A stretch of DNA of 64,000 nt, from the NCBI GenBank assembly GCA_037833965.1, contig AP031353.1:8372501-8436500 (forward strand), read 5' to 3'. The DNA comes from Marchantia polymorpha subsp. ruderalis (taxonomy: Eukaryota > Streptophyta > Marchantiopsida > Marchantiales > Marchantiaceae). The first letter of the stretch is position 1, and each line of letters starts with the position of its first letter. Shown piece by piece: positions 32,817 to 45,340 of the stretch. The translations under genes were made by a program, and so were the position numbers. The notes beneath the pieces were generated by a model. The model made no database searches. It saw nothing but the letters and a program-made list of their open reading frames with translations, and had not been told where the DNA came from.

Positions 32817-33830
32817 GATAATTGCAACAATTTTATTTGTGAGGCAATTGAGAATTTTGTATTGTTTGAAGATGAATCGTTCACCATCATTGAATCAAAA
32901 GCATTTGAAATATTATTCAAATGCAAACACGACAATGTGATCATCTTGAAAGCTAATGCCTTTCGGATGGTATAATGAAGAGAGTTGAGGATATGAAAGC
33001 TGAACTTAAATAGGAATTGTCCAAAAGCAATATACATGTCATTGGATATGTGGTCATCTCCAAACCAATTCTCTTTTTGGCTATAATCATATATTTTATT
33101 GCTCCAAACTAGATTCTTCATCAAAAGCTTCCAATATTTAAGTACACGACTGATCACAGTGGAAGTGAAATGACAATAATTGTCTTGCAAACATTGGAGA
33201 AATTTGAAATTGTCGGGTGTGTTGGATGTTTAACTATGAACAATGTCTTAAATAATGAAACTTTAATGTTAACTTTGGAAAACTCTATTGACGATAATTG
33301 CATTCGTGAAAAAATATTGAAGGTTTGGAACGATGATGATTCAAGGATCCAATGTCTGCCACACATTATCAATCTTTCAATGAAACTGTTTTTGAAATTT
33401 TTGGAAAAAATTGAAGATATTTCAATCGACGATAAATATCTAACCAATGAAGCTTCTAATCTTATCTGAAGGCTTTGTTTATAGTGAAAAAATTGCGTTT
33501 TGATCCTCACCCAAGAAAGCAGTGCAATCTTGCCAAGTGTGAAATCTGATGCGGATCTTGTATATCTCAACACGTTTGAACTCAACATATTACGTGGTTG
33601 AAAGAGCAATTAAAGTTCAAAACGGCCTCAAGAATTGACTCCGTACCGATCCTCATATTGGAAGCATCAAGCTGGAACAGTCGGAGTTTAGTGATGATGA
33701 ATGATGAAGATTTCAAAGTATTTGTGATCAACTGAAAAGGTTTGAAGAGACCTTGTGATTAATTTTAGGGAAGAAATATCCAACGCTCTTTTTTGTAATG
33801 CTTGTGTTCGTCAAATTGTTCAAATTGTTC
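32817..33830 (+). pseudogene. Fossil hAT-type transposase
   Basis: Across shifting frames on the plus strand, a hAT transposase order is legible: IENFVLFEDESFTIIESKAF, then MWSSPNQFSFW, YFIAPN with LHQKL, DHSGSEM, LTMNNVLNNETLMLTLEN (33170-33290), RIQCLPHIINLS (33345-33380) and LYISTRLNSTYYVVERAI (33550-33605), where hAT elements have TRWNSTY; here Trp is replaced by Leu. These match the conserved D-containing, CxxH-I-xNL and RWxS blocks of the superfamily. Many stops and frameshifts make it non-functional. No ends or target duplications were found. It may be the remains of a captured or domesticated copy, but nothing supports function. Confidence 0.7.
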
Positions 33831-34616
33831 TCGTATATTGAAGTACAGGTGACTATTCTTAACGATCTGAAAACAATGAAAAATGCTCTGTACACTGCAC
33901 ATCAAGTCCTTTCCAAGTACCATTAGTTCACATGATTTTTATTTTTATATGATGTCTATAATTTTGGGTTACGATGTGAAGATCCTACCGTTGATCTGCT
34001 CGAATATGGAAAAGTTCATGAAATTTTTTTTTCCCTAATGAGTGCAATTGCAAAGTACTTTCTTTCTATACTAGGTTCGTCTCTAACCGTTGCACATATT
34101 TTCAATTGCGGTCATGATGTGATTGGTATGTGATAGCACTCTCTCATTGCCGCGATTTTTAATGCTTTGATAATTAGAAAAAGTGTTTTGAAATGATTTA
34201 TAATAAACAAAAAGTACAATTCGTTTCTCTCCATGATTTTGTTCGACTCTACCCAAATCGATCTGAACCCGACCCGGTTTATGAGTTTGGGTTGAAGGTC
34301 AAATCCGAACAAAAAATTCGAGCCTACAAATTAACATTTATCAGTCATGTCAAAATTATTCAATCATTTTTTCATATGATAAGTTGTGCATAGATCACCA
34401 AAGAAAAACTAAGTTATCAATGTATTGTTCCGAATCATGTCATGGAAAAAAAATGATTCAGACTAATGAAAATTTGAAAATGTATGATGAATGAGTTGTA
34501 TATTGTATTGAACTATATTTTTTTTAGATGTTATCACTCATATTCTACATAAAGAAAGTGCTGATTTTATGATTCTTGTATCATCATAACCTTGATTTCA
34601 AACCAAAAAACGCAAT

Positions 34617-34900
34617 TCATACAAAGTAGTAAACAAGCCCACACGTCCGTGGGCATAAGTAATCACCATGGCATCTATTCTTCCTCGTGGAAATGATCAT
34701 GCTCCTGGTCATGGTGAAAGATTGTGGCAACCAGAGGGAGATGGTATCTAGGAGAATCTTGACCTTATAGCAAATTGTGGTTATTATATTGCTCCAAGAT
34801 CCAAAGTCAAATAAACATCGTTTGCACATGTTGTTAGTGTTAATCATGTTGCACCAGGGTTGCATTAATAACTCGAGAGAGCCAGACTCCAGACGAATTT
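34617..34900 (-). pseudogene. Possible retropepsin scrap
   Basis: On the minus strand, a run including CNMINTNNMCKRCLFDFGSW and SNIITTI followed by LWLPQSF resembles the segment around the protease active site of plant Ty3 elements, where a D-(S/G)-G-S stretch is usual; here the catalytic block reads DFGSWSN. It is short, isolated and lacks flanking gag or RT, so the assignment is tentative. Confidence 0.3.
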
Positions 34901-35595
34901 CTTATCAAGCCAGTCACTTTATCCGAATCAGACTGGATGATTGATTAGCAATGAATTGTGAGTAGTGTTTTTGTGAGCGTATTGACAGGTCTGCGTGCGC
35001 ATCACCGTGGCAATGTTGTTGCATGGGTCTATCCTGGACTCAGTGATTGATGCGATGCGCTGGACTCTTTCCTAATACAGAAATATTTTGACGCGTTTCT
35101 GATATATGCACCTTCAGTACCCTCTGTACCATGAAAACTGGAGCAGTCATTGGTTGGCTGCTGTAAGGTTGGTAGATTAAATGCTTGAAACAAATCATCG
35201 ACAGCAATCGCCGACATTTCTTAATGAAAGAACTTGTCGTCTATACAATATTGAATTCAGAACTCGAACCATGCAGCCACTTTCTCCAACATTGTTACAA
35301 CAAGCCCGAAGACTGGCAGTAGTTTAATATGGGTCGAGGATCGAGGAGGACTTGAATCTCCTTCTTGTTATCCCTTCTCGATAACTAGACTGCCAGTCGT
35401 TGGGCAATTTTTTGATTATTGTGTCAATGAATGGAATCAATGAGGACATTTACACACGCAGCTAAGAGATAAAATCAGCAGATCTCGATCAACAACCACT
35501 ACCTTCAGAATCTAATTCCCCTAGAAGATCAATCCTACACACTACCAAGCCCAGCATCCACTTCTCCTATCCTCCGCCAGGACCTCAATTTAAAG

Positions 35596-36312
35596 TTAGG
35601 CAACAACAAGCTCAAACGAACTCGCTGACGCCTCGACGTTGTACGTAGCACCATGAGTGAACAACCAGAAAGCTTTATCCGACTTGGGCACGGCTGCAAG
35701 TTGCTGCATCATCGCAGCTTTATCTGCTTTGTCCACTCGAAGGCTCCAGATAAACTTCGTTGGATCTTCCCGGTAGTATATCACATTATCATCCACCTCC
35801 ACATGCCGCGTGCAATCCAGATCCGGCAGAACATTGGGGGATCTAAACTCGCTCAACAGAGCTCTTCGGCGAGCTCCAGGGATCGTCATATTGTTGGTCG
35901 CGTTACTCGTCCCATTGATAGTCAGGTTGGCGGCCGGAATCGGAGCCTCCACAATGGGCGTGCCATTGATGCATCTGCTCTGCCAGCTCGCCGCAGTGTA
36001 AGTGGGACCGCCGCTGTCGAAACAGATGGAGCCATTCTTCGTGTTTATTGTGATGTTTGCGGCACAGTCGCCGTCCTTGAATGCCGTGGTCCATTGGCAT
36101 CTGTCGCCTCGGACCTGCACAGATTGATAGGCATTGTCCGAGACACAACAGGTTCCGTTGCTGATTGAGGTGCAGAGACTCTGCACAAGCCCCGAGCAAG
36201 TAGGCCCGTCCCAGAAGAGGTAGTCCACGGCCTGCGCACCCTGGAGGACGGACACTGACAGAATCAACAAGGCCGAGGCCAGAAACAAGGTTCCTGTTTC
36301 GGGCTTTGCCAT
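35596..36312 (-). CDS. Secreted Cys-rich, N-glycosylated protein of unknown family
   Basis: A 238-residue ORF beginning MAKPETG. Residues 8-28 form a signal peptide with a likely cleavage after AQA (28). The mature part has nine cysteines (39, 47, 55, 56, 72, 83, 97, 114, 167), six or more N-x-S/T sequons concentrated between residues 86 and 143, an RRR stretch at 148-150 that could be a processing site, and no further membrane segment, so it is probably extracellular or apoplastic. Upstream on the minus strand, a TTGCAG acceptor-like site at about 36353 suggests an intron in the 5' UTR. I do not recognise the family. It stands alone between relics and is probably a real gene, judging by length, signal peptide and coherent composition. 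Confidence 0.65.
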   Translation of the reverse strand: MAKPETGTLFLASALLILSVSVLQGAQAVDYLFWDGPTCSGLVQSLCTSISNGTCCVSDNAYQSVQVRGDRCQWTTAFKDGDCAANITINTKNGSICFDSGGPTYTAASWQSRCINGTPIVEAPIPAANLTINGTSNATNNMTIPGARRRALLSEFRSPNVLPDLDCTRHVEVDDNVIYYREDPTKFIWSLRVDKADKAAMMQQLAAVPKSDKAFWLFTHGATYNVEASASSFELVVA

Positions 36313-38650
36313 GATTCGTATCAGAGTTGATGCCTTCTCGTGATCGGACCTGCAAGATCAGAGAGTGAAACTATTAGCAAACTAGCTGCTCAAAGGAACG
36401 GTAAAAAACACTCAGTTCTGTTTCTCGATAATGGACATGGAGGAAATATCACTGGCAGGAGAAAGTCCCACATCCAGCAACAAGCGAATTTTCTTCGTCC
36501 TTTGGCATGTACACTGGAATTGCATTACAGGAATTGAGTATTCTATCCTATGCCTGATGATTGATAAAACTTAGCGAATTATGGTGCATCAATCAGAATG
36601 GTGAAACGAAATAACGAAACAAACAAGTCTTTTGAATCTTCAATTGCATGGCATCTACACTTTCTTCAAAGCCTTGCCCGACTTTACCTTTGATCCGGTC
36701 AGAAACTGGACTCGCCAGTGCTATTCTGCCTATCAAAAGCTTGCACTTTATGACAGGTGAAGCACTGGATCGTATCGCTGCCTGCAAAAGAGGATGATTT
36801 CATTGGAACCCTCTTCAGCGTTTTATACTCGGAGAGTTGCAGCCTGGACGCTGAGAAACTTCTACATGTCAGTTCCAGGTCATCCCAGTTCAAACCATAG
36901 GCCTCCTTGCGCTGCATAAGATTCAACGGGAAGCTTCACGATTCCCGGACAATATTTGAGATCCTGTTACCAGACAGCACCAAACATAAATAAGTCGGTA
37001 TGATTGTTAATTGTCGTGCCATCTGCGTTAGCTTTTTGCGGTACCTATCAGAATATGCCCCAGGTCATGGTGACTGATAGATTTAGGATTTTAGCTGGTC
37101 CTCAGAAATGCTTGACCACGGACTGATGAGGACATTCAGCTCCAGATCTGAATCTTCAAGGTCAGATTCAGGCCATGCTCTTCGTTTATCCGTATTTGGC
37201 TTGCAAGAAATCCGGGCAAATGATGTGTTACCATGTGTATATTCTGTGGAATCTGTATGTCCAGATTACCCGATATCATTATTCCATTCGGCCTGATTCC
37301 AATCACTGTTGTGGACGCTCATGAGGAGCCCTTTTCCTTGTACTCCGTTCAATGCGCGTGAAGAGATGAATTTGGCTGAAGTGGTGATCGAAGAGTCACA
37401 AGATGTTGCATATGGCAGGTGGAAAAATATTGTTTTGACCCAGCAATACTGAGAAAACAATACACTACCATACTGACGGAAAAGGAAATGAGTGTATCGA
37501 ACACGCACATTTCTCACCTTATCCTTCCATTATCCGCAGTTTCTTGGTGTTTATTATTAATTCCTAGAGGGATCAAAGTTTATCACAAACTTCAACTAAA
37601 GCATTACTGAGCAAAATCGTGTTTTGTGAAGTGATTGTCTAGACGTATGGAAAGTAATGGCTGAATCAAATCCCGCGATGCGTTGATTGTGCTCATTTAT
37701 CGAGTGGTGGATATCGATGGACTGTGATCACGAAGCTTTTGTCTTCCTTCAATTGAAGATGAGATATATGTAGTACTTTCTCTGTGTCTGGAAGATCCCA
37801 TATTCATTTGGTGAACACTAGGTCTCTCATGCTTTTCAAAAACATCGCATGTGGCTATCTTGCTTGAAGCTTGGTGTATCTGCTTCTAGCAGGTATGTTG
37901 GGAGAGCACTGGTCTAAATCTGAACACGAAAGGCATTACGGTTTGCGAAGTGTCTCTGTGTGATGCGAATCATTTCCGCGAAAATTCTCTGAACACTTAA
38001 ATGACCAATTCGTTTGAGAAGTACGAGCTCTCGTGATCGAGGAGTCGAAATTCTTATAAAGTTTTCGTTCTCTCAATCACTCATGAGAGTCTCGATGTTT
38101 CAGAAGTCCGATTATTCAAATCAATGCCCAGGAATGCAATCACGTATCAGCTGTGGAAATTTACTAGCTTCCCTTCTGGACACAAAATCTATCAGAGAAG
38201 GGAGACGTACTGAACTTCACATTCCAGTTCTTTTGGAGATGTAATTCACATATTGATAACTCAAACCTCCACTCCTGATAGAACTTCTCGATGAGCTCCT
38301 CAATCAGGAAATTCTTCATTCCAAGGTCAGAAGTAGCGCCAGCCATAAGAACCGAAATAAATGGTTGTTTGTCGGATAGGGCTGCCAAGAGCTGCTAATA
38401 TCACAAGTCAGCATGAATCCACTGTATTGCGGGTCAACGGTCCAGGTCCCAGTCATTCCAGCATCAGATCGTACGCGGGAGTACATGACTTTGGCATCTA
38501 CTTCGAGCTAAGGTCACTTGGTTTTATCTTTCTCCGGACTACAAGTTGCTGGTTGTATTCGGAGATAGATTTCTGTGAACAACTCAGAGAAAATCCAATT
38601 CCTACTTGAAAAGAAGAAATAACTTGCTAGCGTATAAGAAGTGAGGTTGT
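36313..38650. other. Intergenic DNA, no gene identified
   Basis: The first part is probably promoter and 5' UTR of the minus-strand secreted-protein gene. The rest has only short frames without recognisable domains, and I found no RNA gene. Confidence 0.4.
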
Positions 38651-38659
38651 GAGTACAAA

Positions 38660-39800
38660 ACTATGTTCACATGTATTTTTATCATTATGAAAGTTAAAAT
38701 TTTGGATTTAAGCTCTTGCAAAGTTATGCTTGGGGTTTTTCTGAAAGTTTTGGCAAGATTAGGAGTGGGTGTGATGGTTAGGGGGCAAAAGGTGCGGAAA
38801 TGGCCTTCGGGTCAAGGTCTTCGACGAAGTGCCTCCGTTGAAATAACTTTGGGGAAAAGCCTTCAGCTAAACAGTGAAACCTTCATAACGTTTTCAATGT
38901 GTGACGCCTTGACTCAGTTAGTGTCTTGTTGGAAAGAACTCGCGACGCTCGTTCCAACGAGACCAATAACTCTTGAAACGGATGAGAAATCACTGAGTTA
39001 TGAGCGTAAAAAACGGCTGACATGGTTAAGCGAAAGTACTTCGGCGATAACATATAGAGGGGCCGTCGGCGAAACAATAAACGAACATATCTTTTTCAAT
39101 TATTGGCGGTTTGACTTGATTAGGGTTTCGTTGGAAAGAACTCGACGCGCTCGTTCTAACTAGAGCAAGAACTCTTGAAACGGATGAGAGATCACTGAGT
39201 TATGAGCGTCGAAAGCGGCTAACATGGTTAGGCAAAAGTATTTCGGCAATAACAGATAGAGAGTCCTTCGGCGATAACAAATAGAAATTCATTCGGCACA
39301 AAAAGTTGCGAGTAGGAAGCTTGCGCATAGGCGAGTTGCGCGTAGGCGGCCTGCGTATAGGCGAGTTGCGAGTAGAAAACCTGTGCATAGGCAAACGCCT
39401 TCGGCGGAAGAGTAAAACAGTGATAACTTTCTCAATTCTTAACGGTTTGACTTAGTTAAGGGCTTGTTGGAAAGAGCTCAACACGCTCGTTCCAACAAGC
39501 CTAATAACGTTTGAAATGAAGCAGGGATCTGTGAGTTATGAGCGTCGGGGTGACTATTATAGATAGGCAAAGGTGCGGACGAGTGTTTTAGGCAGGAGGA
39601 TGCCTTCGGCGGTGCGCGGAAGAAGATTTCGGACGGCGGATGTTGACGTGGTCATGAATAAAGAATGTACAGGTGTGGCAGTGGCGGCGGTGTGAAGTCA
39701 AGCGTGGGAAATAAGACGGCGGAGCATGAAGTCGCACATGGGAACCAGGCTGTTGCCCATCATCGCGGGAACGGCATTCACGCGGCCTGTGGGTGACGCG
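38660..39800. mobile_element. Diverged relic of a giant-LTR leader
   Basis: It contains three copies of a block built around TTGGAAAGAACTCG / GCTCGTTCCAACGAG / GAGTTATGAGCG (about 38930-39005, 39131-39206 and 39465-39545), the same motifs found once in the E-family leader (about 15884-15960) and in part in the D-family leader (about 15030-15075). Short units such as GCGAGTTGCG and GCCTTCGGCG add to the resemblance. No ORF of the family remains. Confidence 0.6.
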
Positions 39801-39899
39801 GCCCTTGGACATTGGTGAGGATTATTCGGCCTGCGAGCTGGGATCGTGTGGTGTGCCATTGTGCGGAGACGCTGGTGGGATCGGTAGGAGGAATAGAGT

Positions 39900-40540
39900 G
39901 TGGATGTGAGTGATTTTCGCAGGGAAGTGGTGAGAATTAGAAGGGAGTGTGGAGAATTTGAAGTAGGAGGGAGAGTACTCTCAAGGGTGGAGAGCCGACT
40001 CTTCGAGTGGGAGCTGAAATCAGAGTGGAAGATCTGAGAATGGGAGCTGAGAGTGAAGTGAAATCTGAGACTGAAATCTGACAGTCGGGATCTGAATTGA
40101 AACTGAAAAGTGAGAGTTGTATCTGAGAGTGAAATTAAATTAGGATCTAAGATTGAAGTGTAAAATCTGTGAGTGGTATCTGAGATTGAAGTGTAAAATT
40201 GTGAGTGGGATCTGAGAGTGAAGTGTAAAATCTGTGAGTGGTATCTGAGAGTGAAGTGTAAAATCTGTGAGTGGGATCTGAGAGTGAAGTGTAAAATCTG
40301 TGAGTGGGATCTGAGAGTGAAGTGTAAAATCTGTGAGTGGGAGCTGAAATCAGAGTGGAAGATCTGAGAATGGGAGCTGAGAGTGAAGTGAAATGTGAGA
40401 CTAAAATCTGACAATCGGGATCTGAATTTGAAACTGAAAAGGGAGAGTTGAATCAGAGAGAGGAATCTGGTGGGGTCTGAAGGTGGAAGCTGAGAAATCG
40501 ATACTGAAATCTGAGTAAGAATTGGGAGTGGGACTCGGAG
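39900..40540. repeat. Minisatellite with 33-base units and a higher-order period
   Basis: Between about 40140 and 40340 there are six to seven tandem copies of a roughly 33-base unit containing GAGAGTGAAGTGTAAAATCT. The flanking 95 bases at 40017 recur at about 40348, giving a higher-order period of about 331 bases. Open frames across it are by-products of a 33-base (11-codon) period. Confidence 0.8.
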
Positions 40541-40762
40541 CTAGGATAGACCACTGCGGCTGTGGTATTGAGAAAGTCACCCAGAGTTGGATTAGATCTT
40601 TATGTAACAAAGCGTTTGCCGGCTGCTCTTGTGGAAATAGCAGACATCAAGTTATTATTTTCAATTCTGGATAAATTGTCTCTGAAGAGCAAGTGTTTAT
40701 GATCTCATTGTCTTGAATACACTTTGACCACATGGTTGAGATCAGAGAAGTTAGATTATGGG

Positions 40763-41560
40763 AGCTCGAACCCCCACCTGGACTACAAACGCTGAAGGGT
40801 GGGGAGTTTAGGCTCACAGAGGTCAGGTTCATCTCATGATTATGCCCGGAATGTTTTTTTTTTCTATGGATCCTGTAAGAATACTGGATAAGGGGAGTCT
40901 AGATACACTGCTCTCTTTGAATCAAAACATACTTACGACATAAGGAATTTCAAATATCTTGTACCGGGTGATAGAATGAAGCTAAACTTAAGATGAACAC
41001 ATATTGACCATAAATGAATATCTCGTCACTCTTTGGCAGAGAACTGTTATTATGATCAGAAGCTAGATTCTAGGAAACCACGATGAAATTGTTTATGTTG
41101 AGAGGTGATCTACTTGGCGTGTCAAGAGATCCCTGCGTAACAACAGTAACCACGGCCTTCCCACAGACACTTCAATAATTGAACGCTTTGAGCCTAATCA
41201 TAAGCTAAAATAATGAGCTTAATAATGGGCATGGATGCTACGAAAGAGTATAACCTTTCGGAGCCCTTTGAACTCGGGAAGGTTCTTTTCCTTTTTCGCT
41301 TATTTGGATTGAATGAACTTTTCAGGTCGACAAAAGGCCCGTGAATCCCTCCATCGCTAGCCGAAAAGCGTTAGATGGGTGAATGCATCAAGAATCTTGA
41401 GCAAGACTTTGAAAACCGAGGACCAGAAAGGAATAAAATGCCGCAGAATGTTCGGTGCCATTGTATAGATCAGTTGGAATCTAAATCTATATTTTCTTCT
41501 AGTGGGGATTATCTGCGCATGCACCTCATCATTGTGAACGGTATAATAGAGTCAGTGTTC
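40763..41560. repeat. Diverged third copy of the 381-1171 segment
   Basis: It starts AGCTCGAACCCCCACC and matches 381-1171 with a few small indels and substitutions (for example an added GGTGG, and loss of GGTTG near 41240). No LTR lies at its left edge, so it is not part of the recent 7 kb duplication. Confidence 0.8.
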
Positions 41561-44450
41561 CTTACGGACGATTGACCCCCAAGTTTCACGGCTTAAAGCA
41601 GACGACGATCTGAAATCAAACAGTCGATACTTCTTTAGCCAATGTAGTTCAAAAATTTAATCTTGAAAACCATGAATTTTTGGACAAAGAACTATGATAA
41701 AAAAAAAAAGATCTCATGCAATTTCCCAAAAGATGTTATTGAATCTAAAAAATACTTGTATTTATAACATTTTTTACATTATAAATTTTTTAATATTTTT
41801 AGTTTCAAATATTTTAGTTCTTATGGAAAATGATAAATCTTGTAATATTAAAATCACAAGATTCAAATGTTTTGATGACATCTAACATACATTGAGTCAA
41901 ATTAGATTTAAATTCAATATTAAAAAAAATTTGATACTTTCTTCGGTGGATAGAATCAAAGAACATTGAGTGAAATTCTAGAAAGCAATGTTTGAGATGA
42001 GAGTATGTTATTGTCACGGATGTGACATAGTAACTACGATGGTGCGGAGTCAATGCCAACTTTTTTAACTACAAAGGCGATTCGAACTTTTCAAACTTTG
42101 AACTTGATGACAATTTTCTAATTTTTTCATATTCAGAGACTATGCTAATTTTCCAACTTCAAAGTTTACTAGTAATGTCTTAACAGTGTAAATAGATAAT
42201 CTCGGTATATTGTTTTTCACTTTCGTCAATATCAATTGTACCTACTCTTCCAGTTATCAGAACTATTTATAATTTTCACAATTTGAATGATATTTTAAGT
42301 CGTGTATAAAATGATTTTTCAATTTTTATCCATTTTGATTTTACTTGAGTTATATGCTCAATTTAATTTTTTATTCTATCATGGAGTTTCCGTCCGCAAA
42401 ATGATAAGATGATGTTAAGAGGTTGCAAACACAAAGTTCTATACATGGTAGAGTTCATAATTATTTCTGATGAATCAATTTTTACTAAATCTCAAGCTGA
42501 AATGCCTCATGTATGACAATCTAGACTAGTATATATGAGAGATGGGTGCATGATAATTCTGGACAATAAAGTCTTATTACTTGGCATTGATATAGTTGTC
42601 TTAGACTTTTATGAACATTATGTTATGAACAAGGATCATGAGTAAACTTTTGAAGTTACAACTCACAATTACAAGATTATTTGAGTATGTACATAATGGT
42701 GTTTGCGTATATTGTTTAAAAGCTTCATTCTCTGAAAAATTATACAATATATCATTTACTGATGATTATTTCAAGTTTGTATAAATCTACTGTCATACAA
42801 AAATATTTAAGATGTTAATGATTTTTAAAGATTCAAATTGAGACAAAAAATTGTCAAAAGATGACATATTTACATATAGACTTTGATGAAAAGTATAATT
42901 TTTTTTGTTTTGAATTTATTGCAAAAAAAATTATATAATTTGTCATCTCACCTTGATTTATATATCGCAACAAAAAGTTGTTGTTGGAAGCTAGATCAAA
43001 CTATGTTGAAGTTTGTATGAAGTGTGTTGAGCCAATTCAATTTTTCATGTGAATTTGGAATAAGAATTTTACCAACAAACTTTTTGTAAAGTCTAAAAAA
43101 ATATGTTTCAATTTATGCATTTGCTATGATATTTGATCCAATATGGATATTATAGATGTAGTTACAATATTTTTCTATGAATCTATAGAGAAAAAAATTA
43201 ACATGAAACAATCAGTTGATTTTGATAAAAAATTAAAAAATATTGATTTGTAGATTTTTGAAATCATTGTATAGATTGAAACAAGATATTGCATAGTGGA
43301 ATGTGAGATTTGATAAGTTCATGAAATGATAAATAAAATCACGGAATATATATATGATCTTTGTGTAAACATGAAAAAAAATTGAAATCTTCAATATCAT
43401 TATTCTAGTACTCTATGCATATACATGATTATTTTAGCAAAAAATCAATCCAATGTTGACATATGCAAGAACTAGATGAATTTTTCATTTAAAACAAAAG
43501 ATTTAGATAAGTACAAGAGCATATTAAAATGTATATTCATAAAAAATTGGAGATGAAAAGGTTATGATTAAATCAAGATAAGTAGGTTTAGCTTATGCTT
43601 GATAATTTTAGCATGACAAACTCTTCAGTTGTATAAACTCTAAAGGATTATACATTTCTTTGGCAACACAATTCAAATTTCTCTCATCTCAATATCTAAT
43701 CAATGATATTGACATTGAAAATTTATAATCCATTTTCATAACAAAATTTTGAAAAATCTCATATATTCGATAACATGCACAAGATTAGATATTGTGCTAG
43801 CTATGCACAAGTATAATATGAAATTCAAGGAAATTGCATTGAAGTGAATCTGTATCCATACAGATTCACTAAATCCTTGTGAAATAGTATAGTGAAATTG
43901 TATTTACAAATTTGATTTGTGTTTGTTTGATATGGATGCATTAGTTGGAAATTTATTTTGTAAAAGTGTTTAACTCAGTTCATAACGTACATTGAATATG
44001 TAAATGACACATAAGTAAAAGAAAAAAAAAATCTATTTGATTGAATAGATTTATCACTGAGATGGGATTAAAACAGTGAGTTTTCAATCTTCATTATAAT
44101 AATCAAAGTGAGTTTCATCAATGTGATTTCAAAAATTGAGACTCTTGTCACAAAACACCAATATCAGTACCAAAAGTCAAAGAAAACTCTACATCTGAAG
44201 ATGTCAAATTTATACATTAAGAAATTTAAAACATCTAGACAAAAAATAAATATTGCCTTTGTTTTATTCCTCCCAACTTCCTTAGAAAAATAGCTTGATT
44301 CCGGGTGAACCACAAGATATAAAAGTCTGTATGCAACATTGCTTCCTATCGTAGACTCAAGCCTATCTATTGGCTCAGTTCCAAAAGATGAGTTGTGAAT
44401 CGATTTTGCTCCAAAGGTTGGGAGCAATCAGGCGAGGAAAGATGAGAAAC
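41561..44450. other. AT-rich DNA without genes
   Basis: Nearly 2.9 kb of strongly AT-rich sequence with dense stops in all frames. I see no RNA gene, repeat unit or domain in it. Confidence 0.5.
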
Positions 44451-45119
44451 TACTCAACTTAATAGATAGACAGTAAGAGCGTATTTAATAACAGCAAATA
44501 TTGAATGGTATGTCACTGGTTGGAAAAAGTAAACCCTAACCAGGAGATGTTGCGTAGGAGTTCGTATAATATCCTTGTGGAAGCCAACATACACGCCATT
44601 GAAGCTTATGAATTGTACAACATATATTGGCGGATGGTAAGATTGACCCACATTCCTCACAAGGCACGAAAAAATTTAGCAGTCAAAGGCTCGGCAAAGT
44701 CACATGACTCGTCAATATTTTTGACCTGAGGAAGCCTCTTGTCCCTTGAATGAGGTCTTGAAGTATAAACCACATAATTAGTATCCCTATCACTGTAGGG
44801 ATGCCAGAAGGGACTTCAGTCCCAAGTTGATGACCTCACCAAAAAAGTCGAGCAACTCAAGGTCCAATGAATCAACATTAAAGAGAGACTAAAGTGCCTG
44901 ATGCAAGTAACGGAAAATATCTCGTTATAACCTGTAGGCATAAACTCGCCTTTTGAGGAAAGATAAAACGCAGTATATTTGGTGGGGCATGAAGACTGGG
45001 GAGCACCCAAGGTCGAGATTATAATAATGGGTTGCATGTTGAAGATTACTCATATACACTCGAGGACTGGAGTAAACATCATGAATAAGGTTACCATCGT
45101 AGCACTCGGGTATAAGAAG

Positions 45120-45340
45120 CATCAGGTCACACTCTGAGTTCTGAGATTAGCCCACTTATCAAGAAAGAAGTAGATGAGGTATTGAGAATTGAATTTCCAT
45201 GTACAGTATTTAGTTTTGGAGGAGAGAAGTCGTTAAAAGTCCTTCTTGAGATGCCATGGCTGTACAACGTCGACGTGTTGATGATTTGACAGAAAGGAAA
45301 AAATAACATTATCAGTCTTAAACCTAGAAGCAGATTGAGC
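45120..45340 (+). pseudogene. Possible retropepsin-end fragment
   Basis: A plus-strand frame reads FSFGGEKSLKVLLEMPWLYN and VDVLM, similar to the end of Ty3-type proteases, where LLGxPWLYxVDA is common. The frame stops soon afterwards and neither gag nor RT is recognisable nearby. A decayed retroelement scrap is the best guess. Confidence 0.35.

Noticed and set aside
39698..40414. 238-codon minus-strand frame with SHSQILHFTLR repeats
   Set aside because: The 11-residue period is just the 33-base minisatellite, which is divisible by three and so keeps the frame open.
41375..41575. Small frame MGECIKNLEQDFENRG
   Set aside because: Sits in a segment repeated at about 991 and 23428, where substitutions break the frame; nothing suggests coding.
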